NCBI RefSeq assembly: GCF_015711645.1
Contig: NZ_JABTEX010000006.1
Span: 1 to 64,000 of the forward strand
Length of the DNA: 64,000 bases
From: Planomonospora sp. ID82291
Lineage (GTDB): Bacteria > Actinomycetota > Actinomycetes > Streptosporangiales > Streptosporangiaceae
Reading direction: 5' to 3'
Position numbers and translations under genes: made by a program. Every line of letters begins with the position of its first letter. Positions within the stretch are counted from its first letter, which is position 1. Positions 1 to 10,500 of this stretch are shown one piece after another. A model generated the notes under the pieces. The model did no database searches. It saw only the letters and a list, made by a program, of their open reading frames with translations, and was not told the origin of the DNA.

Positions 1-65
1 CCACCCGCCGAGTTCGAAGCTCTCCACGCGACAACCACTGCACCACAAGCACCCCTGAAAACCAG

Positions 66-674
66 CTAACCCACTCTCCACGAAACCCGGGGCTTGACAA
101 AACACGGGCGGCTGGTCACGCTGTCCCAGTCGGGCCGCACCCACCAGTCGAACCCGGTGGGTGCCCCCGTCACCTCCACCACCTGGTCCAGCAGCGGCGA
201 CAGGTCCTCGGTGCGGTAGATGCGCGTCGCCGTCGTCGTCCCCCCGGTTCCTTGAAACGACTTCAGCCACCGCTTGTCGGCCGCTGACGCCGTATGTTCC
301 AGCAGCCACTTCACCTCCGCCCACCCGGTGGCGGTCCGCTGCCCGGTGAACGCCACATACCGGGCGGCGTAGATGCCGACGACCTCCTCAGCGGTGATCG
401 ACAGCACGCCCGTTGAGGAGTCGTAATCGTGTGGGTCGACGACCCTTCCGCCCCACACGAAGCGGCCATCGCGAAAGACGCACAGCATCGTCCGCTCCGG
501 GATCGTCGCCGCCTCCACACGGCCCACCGAGTACCGCTCGTCGTACAGCGGGACTGCCGCCGTCAGCTGGCCACCGCCCGACAACGTGATCGACATCGAC
601 ACCTCTTGCAGCGGCAGAGCGTCGATGGGCATGTGGTCCCACCAGTCATAAAAGACGTACTCCCAGTCCGCCAC
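66..674 (-). CDS. Truncated phage minor tail protein
   Basis: The 202-residue product resembles the N-terminal part of actinophage minor tail (Gp37-like) proteins, which are usually 350 residues or more. The family-like sequence (WEYVFYDWWDHMPIDALPL at the start, GFDWWVRP near the end) stops abruptly. The last ~15 residues look unrelated to the rest, so the gene was probably cut by recombination or a frameshift near positions 66-115. It is the most distal gene of the minus-strand tail operon. The family assignment is from recollection of the motif, not a search. Bases 1-65 to its left hold nothing recognisable. Confidence 0.6.
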   Translation of the reverse strand: MADWEYVFYDWWDHMPIDALPLQEVSMSITLSGGGQLTAAVPLYDERYSVGRVEAATIPERTMLCVFRDGRFVWGGRVVDPHDYDSSTGVLSITAEEVVGIYAARYVAFTGQRTATGWAEVKWLLEHTASAADKRWLKSFQGTGGTTTATRIYRTEDLSPLLDQVVEVTGAPTGFDWWVRPDWDSVTSRPCFVKPRVSWRVG

Positions 675-747
675 CGGCCCCCCCGAAGATCCGGTGGTGG
701 AGGGTGCCGAAAACGCGCCTTAGTGTCGCTTCACGACATCGCCCGGT

Positions 748-2760
748 TCAGTTCCAGGCGTCCTGCGTCTCCACCAGCAGCCGCGGCCGGCCGACTTCGC
801 CGACGACGGCCGCCCCTTCGAACTGGAGGGTGTTGAGGCCGGGCTGCAGGGTGAACCAGCCCGGCGGGTGCCGCAGCAGCGCCCGTCCCGGCCGCGGCTC
901 CGGCCATATCTCCACCGGCACGTGAGCCGTCACCGATCTCGTCCCCAGGTCGATCTCGACGCTGTAGTCGGGGTTGGCCGGAATCGAACCGCCCGACACC
1001 GCCTGCAGCAGCCCACCGGACTCCACATGCCGCACCTGCCAGTCCCGGATCGGCCCGTACAGGCGCAGCGTCGCCGGAATGTACGGGTAGTCGCCTTCCA
1101 GCAGGATCGACACCTCCGCGACACCCGGCAGCGTGTCGATCATCGCGTCGGCGCGCGTGGGGGTCAGCGCGTACCGGCGCGGGTCCGCAGCACGCAGCCG
1201 GATCGTCCACGCGAACGCGTGCGGACCGGTGTCGGTGATCTCCACCTGTTCCAGCAGCCGCACCCGGGCACGCCGGCGAAGGTGATTTTCCACCACGCGC
1301 AACAGGCCCACCTGGGTGGGCGGCAGCGCGCTCAGCAGCCGCTGCTTGGCCTGGAGCATCGCCACCCGTGACGGCGCCACCGCCGTGCCGGACAGCGTCA
1401 CCAGCCGGGAGGAGAACAACCCCGGGCCTGCGATGCCGCCGGAGCGGCCTCCGGCCTCACGGGAAGCGGCCCGCACCTGCGGTGAGCTCGACCAGCCCTC
1501 CTCGGTCTCGACCGCCCACTCCACACCCCACACGTCGCGGACATTGGCCGACCAGGCGCCCAGGCGGTACACCGGCGTCGCGATCGGCGTGTACGACGGC
1601 GGAAGCGTCGCCACCGGCACTTCTCCGATCGGGCTCTCCTGGCCGAGGTTGTCGATCGCCGAGACGCCCACGGTGTAGTCGGTGTCACCCACCAGGTCAG
1701 TGATCGTGTACGCGGCGCTATTCCACCCTGGGCCCTCCCCGCCAGGGGTGAGCACCCGCATGTCGCGGGCCGCGCCCACGATGGTGCCGTCCAGCCAGAT
1801 GTTGTACCGCGTCACCTCGACGTCTTCCCGAGGCCGCTCCCACGTCAGCAGCAGCGACTCCTCAAACGCCTCCACCGTCACCTCGGGGGCGTCCGGTGCC
1901 TGGTCACCCAGGGTTTCGACGTCTACGCCGACCTTCGCAGAGCAGCGTCCCAGGGTGTCCTTGGCGTCCACCTCCACGCGGTATGCCGAGCTCAGCTCCA
2001 GCTCGTCCACCAGATGTGACAGGCCGAGCACGTCATCGGCCACCTGGACGCCATCGAGGTAGACGCCATACCCGGCGATTCCCGCGGCTGAGATCGCCGG
2101 GCTCCAGCCGACCGTCACCGACAACGACCACAGCTCGATGACGTGCAGATCCGCCGGCGGGGACGGCAGCGTCGTCGTCAGGACGATCGCGGCCGACGAC
2201 CGGTTGCCGGTCAGGTCCACTGCGTCCACGCCGAAGCTGTAGGTCACCCCCGGCTCCAGGCCGGCCAGCCACGCGGTCAGCGCGGGCTCATCGCCGCCAA
2301 TCTTGCTGCCGTCGCGGTACACGCCGTACCCGGCCACGGCCACGCCGTCGGCGGCGGCATCCCACACCAGTTCCACCGCCGTCTCGGTGACGGCGCCGAC
2401 GCGCAGGTTCAGCGGCGCCGTCGGCGGCGTCGTGTCCGTCGTGGCGGCCCCCAGCACCGCATACCCCGACCGGTTGCCGATGTCGTTGACCGCATCCACC
2501 CAGATGGTGTGCAGCGTCCCATCGGTCAGGCCGGTGAAGACATGCGACAGCGCCGCGACGTCGTCACCGACCTTCTCCGCGTCCAGATAGACGCCGTACC
2601 CGACAACCGGGCCGACGCCGCCTTCGGGCGCGTCCCACGCCACAGCGATCGACGTCGAAGACGTCGCGCTCACCCGCAGCTCTCTCGGCGGGTCCGGCCG
2701 GCCGACCGGCGCCGTCACGATGATGCGCGGCGCCGGGGTACCGCGCCCCAGACGAGCCAT
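748..2760 (-). CDS. Fibronectin-III/distal-tail-type minor tail protein A
   Basis: A 670-residue tail-tip protein. Residues ~20-385 hold four fibronectin type III repeats, each with a GYGVYLDG-like strand and a VDAxxxxGNRS ending. Residues ~390-670 form a siphovirus distal-tail (Dit-like) domain with a GWSSSP motif and an ADPRRY segment. FN3 repeats in tail proteins usually bind cell-surface carbohydrate, and the Dit-like domain would sit at the tail tip. The gene is paralogous to the larger 4717-7515 gene of the same operon. The ATG start is at the 5' end of the open frame. Confidence 0.8.
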   Translation of the reverse strand: MARLGRGTPAPRIIVTAPVGRPDPPRELRVSATSSTSIAVAWDAPEGGVGPVVGYGVYLDAEKVGDDVAALSHVFTGLTDGTLHTIWVDAVNDIGNRSGYAVLGAATTDTTPPTAPLNLRVGAVTETAVELVWDAAADGVAVAGYGVYRDGSKIGGDEPALTAWLAGLEPGVTYSFGVDAVDLTGNRSSAAIVLTTTLPSPPADLHVIELWSLSVTVGWSPAISAAGIAGYGVYLDGVQVADDVLGLSHLVDELELSSAYRVEVDAKDTLGRCSAKVGVDVETLGDQAPDAPEVTVEAFEESLLLTWERPREDVEVTRYNIWLDGTIVGAARDMRVLTPGGEGPGWNSAAYTITDLVGDTDYTVGVSAIDNLGQESPIGEVPVATLPPSYTPIATPVYRLGAWSANVRDVWGVEWAVETEEGWSSSPQVRAASREAGGRSGGIAGPGLFSSRLVTLSGTAVAPSRVAMLQAKQRLLSALPPTQVGLLRVVENHLRRRARVRLLEQVEITDTGPHAFAWTIRLRAADPRRYALTPTRADAMIDTLPGVAEVSILLEGDYPYIPATLRLYGPIRDWQVRHVESGGLLQAVSGGSIPANPDYSVEIDLGTRSVTAHVPVEIWPEPRPGRALLRHPPGWFTLQPGLNTLQFEGAAVVGEVGRPRLLVETQDAWN

Positions 2761-2815
2761 CCCGGCCCCTTTCTGTCGTTACTGCTGCCTGCTGCCGTTC
2801 ATCTGCCTGGGGTGC

Positions 2816-3277
2816 TCACCACACCGCCGCCCGCACCACGGCAGCGGGCCCCGCGATCGCGCGCTGCGGCCCGTCGGGCACGATGAAGGTGACGTCGTCG
2901 ATGAACGCCGCATCCAGTCCAGGGCTGCTGGAGCTGTCCTTGCTGTAGTTGAAAGTGATCGTGCTGCCGGGGCTCACCGGAAACAGCGCGGACTGGGTCC
3001 AGGAGACTTCTCCGGAGACGGCGATCTTTTCCGCGCCGTCGATGTAGACCCGCAGGAAGTCGTAGTTCTGCTCCGACGACACCGAGTACATGAACTGCAG
3101 ACCGGTCGCGCCTGCTGGCGCGGTCGCCGTCGTGGACACCGTGTTGGAGTCCCCGATGTCGGAGTTGGAGAAGGCGTACGACCCCCGGTAGACGCGAGCC
3201 GTTGAGCGAACCCACGTTCCCGAGCTGAACCCGAACAGCAGGGTGCTGTCCTCGAAGTCCTCGACGATGGCTGCCAC
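2816..3277 (-). CDS. Phage tail accessory protein with jelly-roll-like domain
   Basis: A 153-residue beta-rich protein starting VEDFEDSTLLFGF and ending LDAAFIDDVTFI, reminiscent of MAM/CUB-type jelly rolls that bind carbohydrate. The GTG start at 3277 is chosen because TAGGAGCAGC precedes it and it follows the upstream stop by 8 nt. It lies between minor tail genes, so a receptor-binding or tail decoration role is inferred. No catalytic motif is visible. Confidence 0.6.
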   Translation of the reverse strand: MAAIVEDFEDSTLLFGFSSGTWVRSTARVYRGSYAFSNSDIGDSNTVSTTATAPAGATGLQFMYSVSSEQNYDFLRVYIDGAEKIAVSGEVSWTQSALFPVSPGSTITFNYSKDSSSSPGLDAAFIDDVTFIVPDGPQRAIAGPAAVVRAAVW

Positions 3278-3285
3278 CGCTGCTC

Positions 3286-3984
3286 CTACCAGGTCGCGGC
3301 GCGGTGCGCAGCCAACGGGTTCATGCGCGGCACCGCCGGCTGCCCTTCCGGCGCGGCCCGGATCTCCACCGCGGCCGCCGCCCACCGGGTGCTTCCGGAA
3401 GGGCCGCCGGTCCGGATGTCGAACGACACCGGTGTGCCGGCGGCCGCAGTCGCGCTCGCCTTCCGTATCGCCAGCCCCGACAGATAGAGGGAGGAGCTGA
3501 CGTTGAACGTCTCGTAGACGTCATTCGAGGTCGGGGTCGCCGTCTGGTAGTCGTCGCAGGCCGCGCAGATGCCCCACGAGCCCGCCTCCGTCGAGGTGTA
3601 GGCGGAAAACGACCAGTTCTCCACGCCGCTGCTCTGCGTGCTGCCGGTGGCGCCGACCGGGGAGCCCATCTGCACCCCGGTCAGCACGAAGATCTTCAAT
3701 GCCAGCGACGCCGTCTGATCCAAGGCGCCGGTGACGGACATCAGCTGCGATCCTGCCGCCGGCGCGGTGTAGATCGCCGCGCACCCGTTGGTGTGGACCG
3801 CTAGTTTCCGCTGCGTCCACGTCAGCGTCTGCCCGTTGCCGGTGAGCGCCATCGTCGTGTCGTTCTTCGACAGGGCGCACGCCACCAGCAGCGAACCCGC
3901 AGGCGGAGTGAACGCCGCCGTGGTCACCGACGGGCCGCTGCCCGACACGATGGTCGGAGAGGAGGAATGCACTGCGATCGGCAT
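3286..3984 (-). CDS. Phage tail-associated protein, unknown
   Basis: 232 residues, rich in Thr/Ser/Ala and beta-prone, with the order SLLVACALSKND, LTWTQR, AAIYTAPAAG and AAAAVEIRAA. It looks like the adhesin/jelly-roll proteins common in actinophage tail operons, but no named family is recognised. It is tightly packed between its neighbours in the minus-strand tail operon. Confidence 0.55.
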   Translation of the reverse strand: MPIAVHSSSPTIVSGSGPSVTTAAFTPPAGSLLVACALSKNDTTMALTGNGQTLTWTQRKLAVHTNGCAAIYTAPAAGSQLMSVTGALDQTASLALKIFVLTGVQMGSPVGATGSTQSSGVENWSFSAYTSTEAGSWGICAACDDYQTATPTSNDVYETFNVSSSLYLSGLAIRKASATAAAGTPVSFDIRTGGPSGSTRWAAAAVEIRAAPEGQPAVPRMNPLAAHRAATW

Positions 3985-3993
3985 TTGGCCCCG

Positions 3994-4125
3994 TCACCCC
4001 GCCACGCCGTACCGACGCGCTGATGCGAGGCGCGGGCACTCTCGCACCGCGCCGCTGGACCCGCCCGGGTAGCGCACAGCCCACCCAGTCGCCTCGTACC
4101 GCCTCAAGGCGGCCACCAGGGTCAT
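3994..4125 (-). CDS. Small phage protein in tail operon
   Basis: A 43-residue frame beginning MTLVAALRRYEATGW. Its ATG overlaps the stop of the upstream gene (ATGA at 4123-4127), indicating translational coupling, and it ends 9 nt before the next gene. The function is unknown. The tight coupling and sensible composition support it. Confidence 0.5.
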   Translation of the reverse strand: MTLVAALRRYEATGWAVRYPGGSSGAVRECPRLASARRYGVAG

Positions 4126-4607
4126 CAGCAGCGCTCGAGCCAGAACCCGGCGCGCACCCCTACCGCGATAGGTGAGTTGACCAGCAGGGAGAACCCGTTG
4201 CCGGGCGCACAGTCCGGGGTGTCACCCAACGGGATGTCGTACATGACGAGCCCGCCGTTGGGCGTCAGCAGCCACGAGTCGATCAACGTCATCCCGGTGG
4301 GCTCGGCCGTCCACGTGTGCGCCGCCAGGAACCCGGGCGCGATGGTGCGGCCGTACACCTGCTGCGGCGTCACCGGAGTCGCCGGAGCCGTTCCCGTCTC
4401 AGGCGGCGGGTTGGTCGTGTACGGCCCCACCATCAAGCCGACCAGCGCAGGCGCCCCCGACGTGCCGCCGAACCCGATCCGGATCTTCTTCAAGTCCAAA
4501 CCGAACCCGAGCGCCGCCGGAACGAACGCGCCCAAGATCGTTTTAGTGCCGTTCGCGGTCAGCGACACCGTGGACGGCGTCAACGCCGTGTATCCCGCCT
4601 TGGCCAT
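4125..4607 (-). CDS. Phage tail protein, unknown
   Basis: 160 residues from an ATG at 4607 preceded by a G-rich ribosome site. The sequence starts MAKAGYTALTPSTVSL and is beta-rich with no membrane segment, resembling actinophage minor tail or head-fibre accessory proteins. It lies between the two large FN3 tail proteins. No catalytic residues are seen. Confidence 0.55.
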   Translation of the reverse strand: MAKAGYTALTPSTVSLTANGTKTILGAFVPAALGFGLDLKKIRIGFGGTSGAPALVGLMVGPYTTNPPPETGTAPATPVTPQQVYGRTIAPGFLAAHTWTAEPTGMTLIDSWLLTPNGGLVMYDIPLGDTPDCAPGNGFSLLVNSPIAVGVRAGFWLERC

Positions 4608-4716
4608 GCTGTGAGCCCCCCGGCCTCGATTGCCCATGTGCGAGGCGAAGGATGCCGACAAAAGCCGCTAACGTCGCAGCGTCTACAGCAGGCGGCGCAA
4701 CCGGGGGCGGCGCGGT

Positions 4717-7515
4717 TCAGATCCACGCATCTGCGGTTTCGATCGCCAGCGTGACCGGCGCCGGGTCCGTCGAGTGCGGCAGCCCGGTCAGCCGGATGGT
4801 GTTGGGCCCCGGCTGCAACTGAAACCACGTCGACGACGCGACCAGCGATCGGGCCCCGGCCACGGTCTGCTGCCCCGCCGGCAGTTGCGGGTTGTGCACG
4901 ATCACGTCCCGCCCGAGCAGGTCGACCATCACATGCTGCCCAGCCGACAGCTCCACGTTGTCGTTGAACGCGACCTCCACGCCCGACTCCACATGCAGCA
5001 GCTTCGGCGCCCGGATCTGGTTGCGGATCGTGGCGACCACGGGGATGCCTTCCGGCCAGTCGCCGTCCACCGTCACGCTCACCTCGACCGCATTCGGTGC
5101 CTCCCCGGACTCCTCGCTCGTGATCGGCGGGCCGTAGCGGCGCGGGTCAGCGGCCGTCAGCACCATCGACCAGCGGAACGCATGCGTCCCGATGTCGGCG
5201 ACCTCCACCTGATCGGACAGCCGCACCTGGGCGCGGCGCGTCAGCACCTGCTCGATCACGCGCAGCTCGGCCGACTGGCGCGGGTGCAGCAACCCGGCCA
5301 GGCGCTGCTTGGCCGCCAGCATCGACTCGTGGCTGCGCGCCACAGCGACGCCCGTCAACGTGATGACCCGCGGCCCGTACAGACCCGACCCGGCGAACCC
5401 GCCGTCATCGCCGTCGTTGTCACCACCGACCGGCCGCACCGGCGGCGACGACGACCAGCCGTCCTCGTCTTCCACCGTCCACGTCACGCCGTCCTCATCG
5501 ACGACGTTGCCCACCCAGGAGCCCAGCAGGTACACCGGCGAAGCGACCGGCATGTACGGCGGCGGGTCGGTGAGCGCGTCGATCTCCACCAGTTGCGAGG
5601 TGTTGCCCGAGCGGTCCACCGCGCGCACCGCCACCAGGTACGTCGTGTCGGCCGCCAGGTCACCGATGACGAAGGTCGTCTGCGCGGTGTGGCCGCGCCG
5701 CACCCCGTTGACGAGCACGTCGTAGCCGATCACCTGGTCGTTGTCGGTGGACTCCTCCCACGAGATCGTGACGCTGGAGTGGGTGGACTCGGTCTGGGCG
5801 ACGAAAGCGGGCTCGGTCGGCGGGACCGTCTCCCGCTCGGCCAGCACACTGAGCTCCGCCTTGGGCGAGCGGTTACCGGCCGCGTCGTAGGCGTCCACCG
5901 CGAAGGTGTAGGTGGTGCCCTCGGCCAGACCGTTGAAGCGGTAGTACAGGCCGGGGATGTCGGCCTGCTTGACGTCGTCGAGCCACACGCCGTACCCGGC
6001 GACGTCGATGTTGTCGCTGCTGGCGTCCCACGCGAGCGCGATCGACACCCCGGACACGCTGACGGTTCGCAGGTCGCCTGGCGCAGTCGGCGGCGCGGTG
6101 TCGGGGGAGGCCTCGACGGACCGCTGCGCCTTGATCGACCGGTTGCCGTGCAGATCGACGGCATCGACCGCCACCGTGTACGTCGCCCCCGCGGTCAGGC
6201 CGGTGAACGACTTGGTCAGCGCGTCGATGTCGCCGCCGTGCTTGGTGCCGTTCAAATAGGTGCCGTACCCGGCGACGGCGTTGTCGTCGCTGGCGGGCTG
6301 CCAGGCGATGGCGAAGCTGCCCGCACCCGTGGAGGTGATCTTCAGGCCGGGTGGTGACGTCGGCGCCGCGATGTCCGGCACCACGGTGAACGTCAGCGTC
6401 GCCTTCGTCGACCGGTTGCCCGAGGCGTCGGTGGCGTCCACGTCCACCGTGTACTGCCGGCCCAGCGACAGACCCGTCAGTGTCCGCGACCGGGCCGCCT
6501 GATCGCTGCCCAGGCGGGCACCGTCCAAGAAGACGCCGTAGCCGGTGACACCACCGGCGTCGCTGGCGGCGTCCCACGCCACTGTCGCCGACGTGGCCGA
6601 CATCCCCGTCAACCGCAGCCGTCCCGGCTGCGACGGAGGCGTCGCGTCCAGGTGGACGGTCAAGGATGCCCGGGAGGAGCGGTTGCCCTCATAGTCGTAG
6701 GCGTCCACCTCGATCGTGTGCGACCGGTTGGGCGCCAGGTCCGTCGCCGTGTAGTACCTGCTCTCGGTGGTCGCGACCCGGCTGCCGTTGACATAGACGC
6801 CGTATCCGGCCAGAGATTCGTTATCGCTGGACGCTCCCCAGCTCACCGACACGCTGGTCGCCGTCTTGGAGGTGACGGTCAGGCTGTACGGCGTCGTCGG
6901 CGGGGTCGCATCCCGGGAGAAGAACGCCCACGTCGAGGTGTAACCGGCATACGGCGACAGGTTGTAGGCGTCGATGTAGACGCTCTGGTAGCCGTCGACG
7001 CCGCGGTGCCCGAAGTCGGAGGAGAAGTGGTAGTCACCGGAGGCGTTGACGTTGGTGGCCCGATGCGAGACGTACAGGCCTTGGAAGTTGGAGGTGTAGA
7101 GGACTTCCCCGCCACCGAAGTGGAACCCGCCCACCATGTAGCCGCGGGTAGGGAAGGTCACCATCCGGGAGCCGGAATGGCCGGTGGAGAAGTAGTCGAT
7201 GATGTTCTCGCAGTCGGTGTGCTCGACCATCCACATGTGGCACACCCGCGACGACGCCGTCAGGTCCAGGTGGAAGCTCGCGATGCCCTGGAACACCACA
7301 CCGTCGGGGACGAAGACCCCGATGAAGTGGCCATCCTGCTCGGTGTAGGTCAGCGCCCGCCACGAACTATCCCATCCGGCCGCCGTCGGGTAGGCCGACG
7401 CGACCACGATCACCCGGTTGTCCATGTCGACCGAGTAGTTCGTCTCGATGTAATGGCGCGTCCTGGCGGTGCTGGAGTTCGCCGGCGCGTACGTGGCCGT
7501 CTGGACCACACCCAT
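4717..7515 (-). CDS. Fibronectin-III/distal-tail-type minor tail protein B
   Basis: A 932-residue tail protein immediately downstream of the tape measure gene. Residues 1 to ~205 are an unrecognised, probably beta-rich domain. Five FN3 repeats follow (~205-655) with recurring GYGVYLNG/VDAxDxxGNRS signatures. Residues ~655-932 are a Dit-like domain with GWSSSPPVRP, ADPRRYG and STWFQLQPG matching those of protein A. The ATG at 7515 is preferred over 7530 because GAGGGGGATCTTC precedes it. It probably forms the distal tail hub and adhesin. Confidence 0.8.
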   Translation of the reverse strand: MGVVQTATYAPANSSTARTRHYIETNYSVDMDNRVIVVASAYPTAAGWDSSWRALTYTEQDGHFIGVFVPDGVVFQGIASFHLDLTASSRVCHMWMVEHTDCENIIDYFSTGHSGSRMVTFPTRGYMVGGFHFGGGEVLYTSNFQGLYVSHRATNVNASGDYHFSSDFGHRGVDGYQSVYIDAYNLSPYAGYTSTWAFFSRDATPPTTPYSLTVTSKTATSVSVSWGASSDNESLAGYGVYVNGSRVATTESRYYTATDLAPNRSHTIEVDAYDYEGNRSSRASLTVHLDATPPSQPGRLRLTGMSATSATVAWDAASDAGGVTGYGVFLDGARLGSDQAARSRTLTGLSLGRQYTVDVDATDASGNRSTKATLTFTVVPDIAAPTSPPGLKITSTGAGSFAIAWQPASDDNAVAGYGTYLNGTKHGGDIDALTKSFTGLTAGATYTVAVDAVDLHGNRSIKAQRSVEASPDTAPPTAPGDLRTVSVSGVSIALAWDASSDNIDVAGYGVWLDDVKQADIPGLYYRFNGLAEGTTYTFAVDAYDAAGNRSPKAELSVLAERETVPPTEPAFVAQTESTHSSVTISWEESTDNDQVIGYDVLVNGVRRGHTAQTTFVIGDLAADTTYLVAVRAVDRSGNTSQLVEIDALTDPPPYMPVASPVYLLGSWVGNVVDEDGVTWTVEDEDGWSSSPPVRPVGGDNDGDDGGFAGSGLYGPRVITLTGVAVARSHESMLAAKQRLAGLLHPRQSAELRVIEQVLTRRAQVRLSDQVEVADIGTHAFRWSMVLTAADPRRYGPPITSEESGEAPNAVEVSVTVDGDWPEGIPVVATIRNQIRAPKLLHVESGVEVAFNDNVELSAGQHVMVDLLGRDVIVHNPQLPAGQQTVAGARSLVASSTWFQLQPGPNTIRLTGLPHSTDPAPVTLAIETADAWI

Positions 7516-7531
7516 GAAGATCCCCCTCAAG

Positions 7532-10500
7532 TCACCGGATGTAGGAGCCGACCTTGCGGGCGGCGATGGTGCCGATTTCCTGCTCTGACTGGCCGCGCTG
7601 CGGGTAGACGTTCACGACCACCGGCCGCTCCGAGCCCGTCCGCCCGGTCTCCCGGCCGATCGGCACCGGCCGGGAGGCGCGCCGGGCGGAGGCGTGCAGC
7701 GCGCCGGCGCCGCCGACGACGCCTCCGCTGGCGTAGCGGGGTAGCGCGCCGCGGCGGGCCGCGGAGTTGATCGAGTCAACCCAGTCGGCGCCCAGCCAGG
7801 CCGTCGCCTGCGGCCGGAGGCGAGCCTCACCGGGCGAAACCGCAGCCAAGGTGCTGGCGGCGGAGCTGATGCCGCCCCGCGCGTGCTTTTGGTTGTTCGG
7901 CTTGCGGTTGCTGTCCAGCCAGCCGATCGCGCCATCGATGAGCGACCCCGGGACCTGGCCGATGATCTGCCGGAATCCGTCACCGTTGCCGATGGTGTTG
8001 ATCGCGAGCTGCTTGAGCGGGCCCAGTACCTTGCGCGCCAGCGCCGCGGCGCCCTTCTTCAGCCAGTCGGTCCAGCTCGAGCCCTCGTCCTCCTGCTTCT
8101 TCGGGACCGTGCCACCCGTGGCGTAACGCGGCAGCCGACCGCGCCGCGCCGCCTGGTTCACCCAGTCGATCCAGCCGCGCCCGAGCCAGCGGGCCGCCTC
8201 CGGGCGCAGCCAGGCCTCACCGGGGGACACCTCGGCGAGCAGGCTGTCGCGTCCGGGGGAGTAGCCGGGCAGAACACCGTAGGCGCCGCCCGGGACGACG
8301 CCACCGCGAGCGAACCCGAGCGTCACCTTCGGCAGCGTGGGAAGGTTCACCTTCGAGGCGAGCCAGTTCCACATGGGCAAAATGCCCCCGTTGTACACGC
8401 TGTTGACGACGAAGCGGACGGGCGCCTTGGCGATCTCCTGCAGGCCGTCCCAGATCTTCTTCACTGCCGCGACGCCCTTGGTGAAGCCTTCGGGCAGGGT
8501 TTTGCTGATGAAGTCCCAGAAGCTCTGCAGGGGCGGCTTGATGATCTTCTCCCAGACCGCCTTGATGGCCCCGCCGATGCCGTCCCACGCGGGCTTGATC
8601 GCGTTCTGCCACAGCCATGACACCGCCGGCCCCAGGGTGTTCTTCATGAATCCCCACAAAGCCGTCAAAGCGGGCTTGATCACGTTCTCCCACGCGGCCT
8701 TGATCGCCGTGGAGATGTTCTGCCATGTCGGCTGGATCACGGCCGTCCACAGCGCTTGCACGGTCGGCCACAGGGTGTTCTTGATGTACCCCCACAAGGC
8801 CGTCAGGGCGGGCTTGATCACGTTGTTCCAGGCGGCCGAGAACGCCGCGGAAATCGCCTTCCACGCCCCGTCCACGAAGTTCCGGAAGCTCTCGATGTTG
8901 TTGTAGGCGTAGACGACCCCCGCGACCAAGGCCGCGATCGCCAAAACGATCAAGGAGATGGGGTTGGCGTTCAGGGCGGCGTTCAGCAGCCACTGCACGC
9001 CCGTCCAGGCCATCGTTGCCGCCTTGATCACGCCCGTGGCGGCCGACATGGCGATCTGCTTGGTCGCCGCGAGCCCGGCCTGCAGCGCCACCCGGCCGTA
9101 CGACAGCGCCAGCGTCCCAATCTGGGTCGCGCCGCTGACGGCGGCGCTGCCGACCGTCTTCAGCACGCCGCTCACCTTGGAGATACCGGTGGTCAGCGCG
9201 GTCCCGCCGGCCTTGGCCAGGGCCGCGGTGTACTGGCCGAGCGCGGCCACGCCGCTCTTGGCCGCCCCCGCGACCTTGCTGATCACACCGCTGGCTCCGT
9301 CGGCGATCTTCCCGACCGCGCCACCCTTGCCGGACGCGGCCGGCCTGCGGTGCTTGCCGCCCTCGCTGGCCGGACTCGTCCTGCGGTGCTTACCGCGGGC
9401 GTTGTCGCGGCCGCCGGAGTCGGGCGCGTCGAGGTCGCCGTCGCCCCCGCCGGACGTGCGGCCCTTCTTCCTGCTGGTCTTCTTGTCGCTGCTGCGGCCC
9501 TCACGCGAGCCGGACCCGCCGTCGCAGCAACCGCACCCGCCGCCGTGGCCGCTCTGCCCGCCGCCGGGAGAGCGGCGCTTGTCCGGTGCGGAACCCGAGT
9601 CGTCGTCCCCGCCGCCCTTGCCGGGGGAGAACACCTTCGACAACTGGGTGATCTTCCCGATGGCCTTGCCGGTCGCCAGCAGCGGCTTGAGCAGAAGCCC
9701 GACGCCGGCCTTCAGGAACGCGAACTTCGACGCCAGGGTGGCGACCGCCAGGGTCAGGCCGCCGATGAGCAGCGTCCACTTCAACACCTCGCCGATGACC
9801 GGGGAGGCGGCCCACTCGCCGAGCGTGGTGACGATGGCCTGCAGGACATCGACGAACCAGCTCAGGGCGCCGCTGTTGACGACGTTCTCGGTGAGGTTGC
9901 CGAAGAACTTCACCACGCCGACCAGCAGGGTGCCGACCTGGCGCAGCAGCGGCACCAGGTTGTCGAAGAACGCCGTCAGACGGGCCTGGGTCTCGGGCTG
10001 GTCGACCCAGGTGTGGAAGTTCTTGGCCGCGACCGCCAGGTCCTCCAGCAGGGTGCCGCCGGACGGGGCCGCGAGCTTGAGGATGCCGAACAGGCCGCCT
10101 CCGACGTCCTTGACGATGCGCCACAGCTTCGACGCCGCCTGCCAGGCGCCGTCGAAGAAGCGATACAGGCCGCTGTTCTTGCCGCCGGCGGCCGCACCGG
10201 ACGCCCAGTCCTCGAACGCCTGCGCGAAGTCCGCGATCTTGTCCGACAGGCGGACGACGAACGGCGTCCCCGCCTTGACGATCTTGACGAAGCCGCCCAG
10301 GACCGACACCGCCGCCCGGCCGAACGCGCCGGTCGCCTTCGCGTTGCCGTCCATGATCTCGGTGAGGTCGAGCTTGAACGCGGGGTCGGACACCAGGGCG
10401 GCGAAGTCCTCACGGAAGACCTTGCCGATCGCCGCACCGGTCTTGCCCATCCCCTTCTCGACGGTCTTGGCCAGGCCGAGCGCGGCTCGCAGACCGGCCT

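Noticed and set aside
1-100. Attachment site (CTCTCCACG occurs twice near the truncated tail gene)
   Set aside because: A 9-base repeat 50 nt apart is too short, and no integrase or second boundary is visible.
4774-6357. A 527-codon plus-strand frame opposite the FN3 tail protein
   Set aside because: Antisense shadow with Arg/Gly/Val-rich composition and no ribosome site; the minus-strand FN3 repeats are clear.
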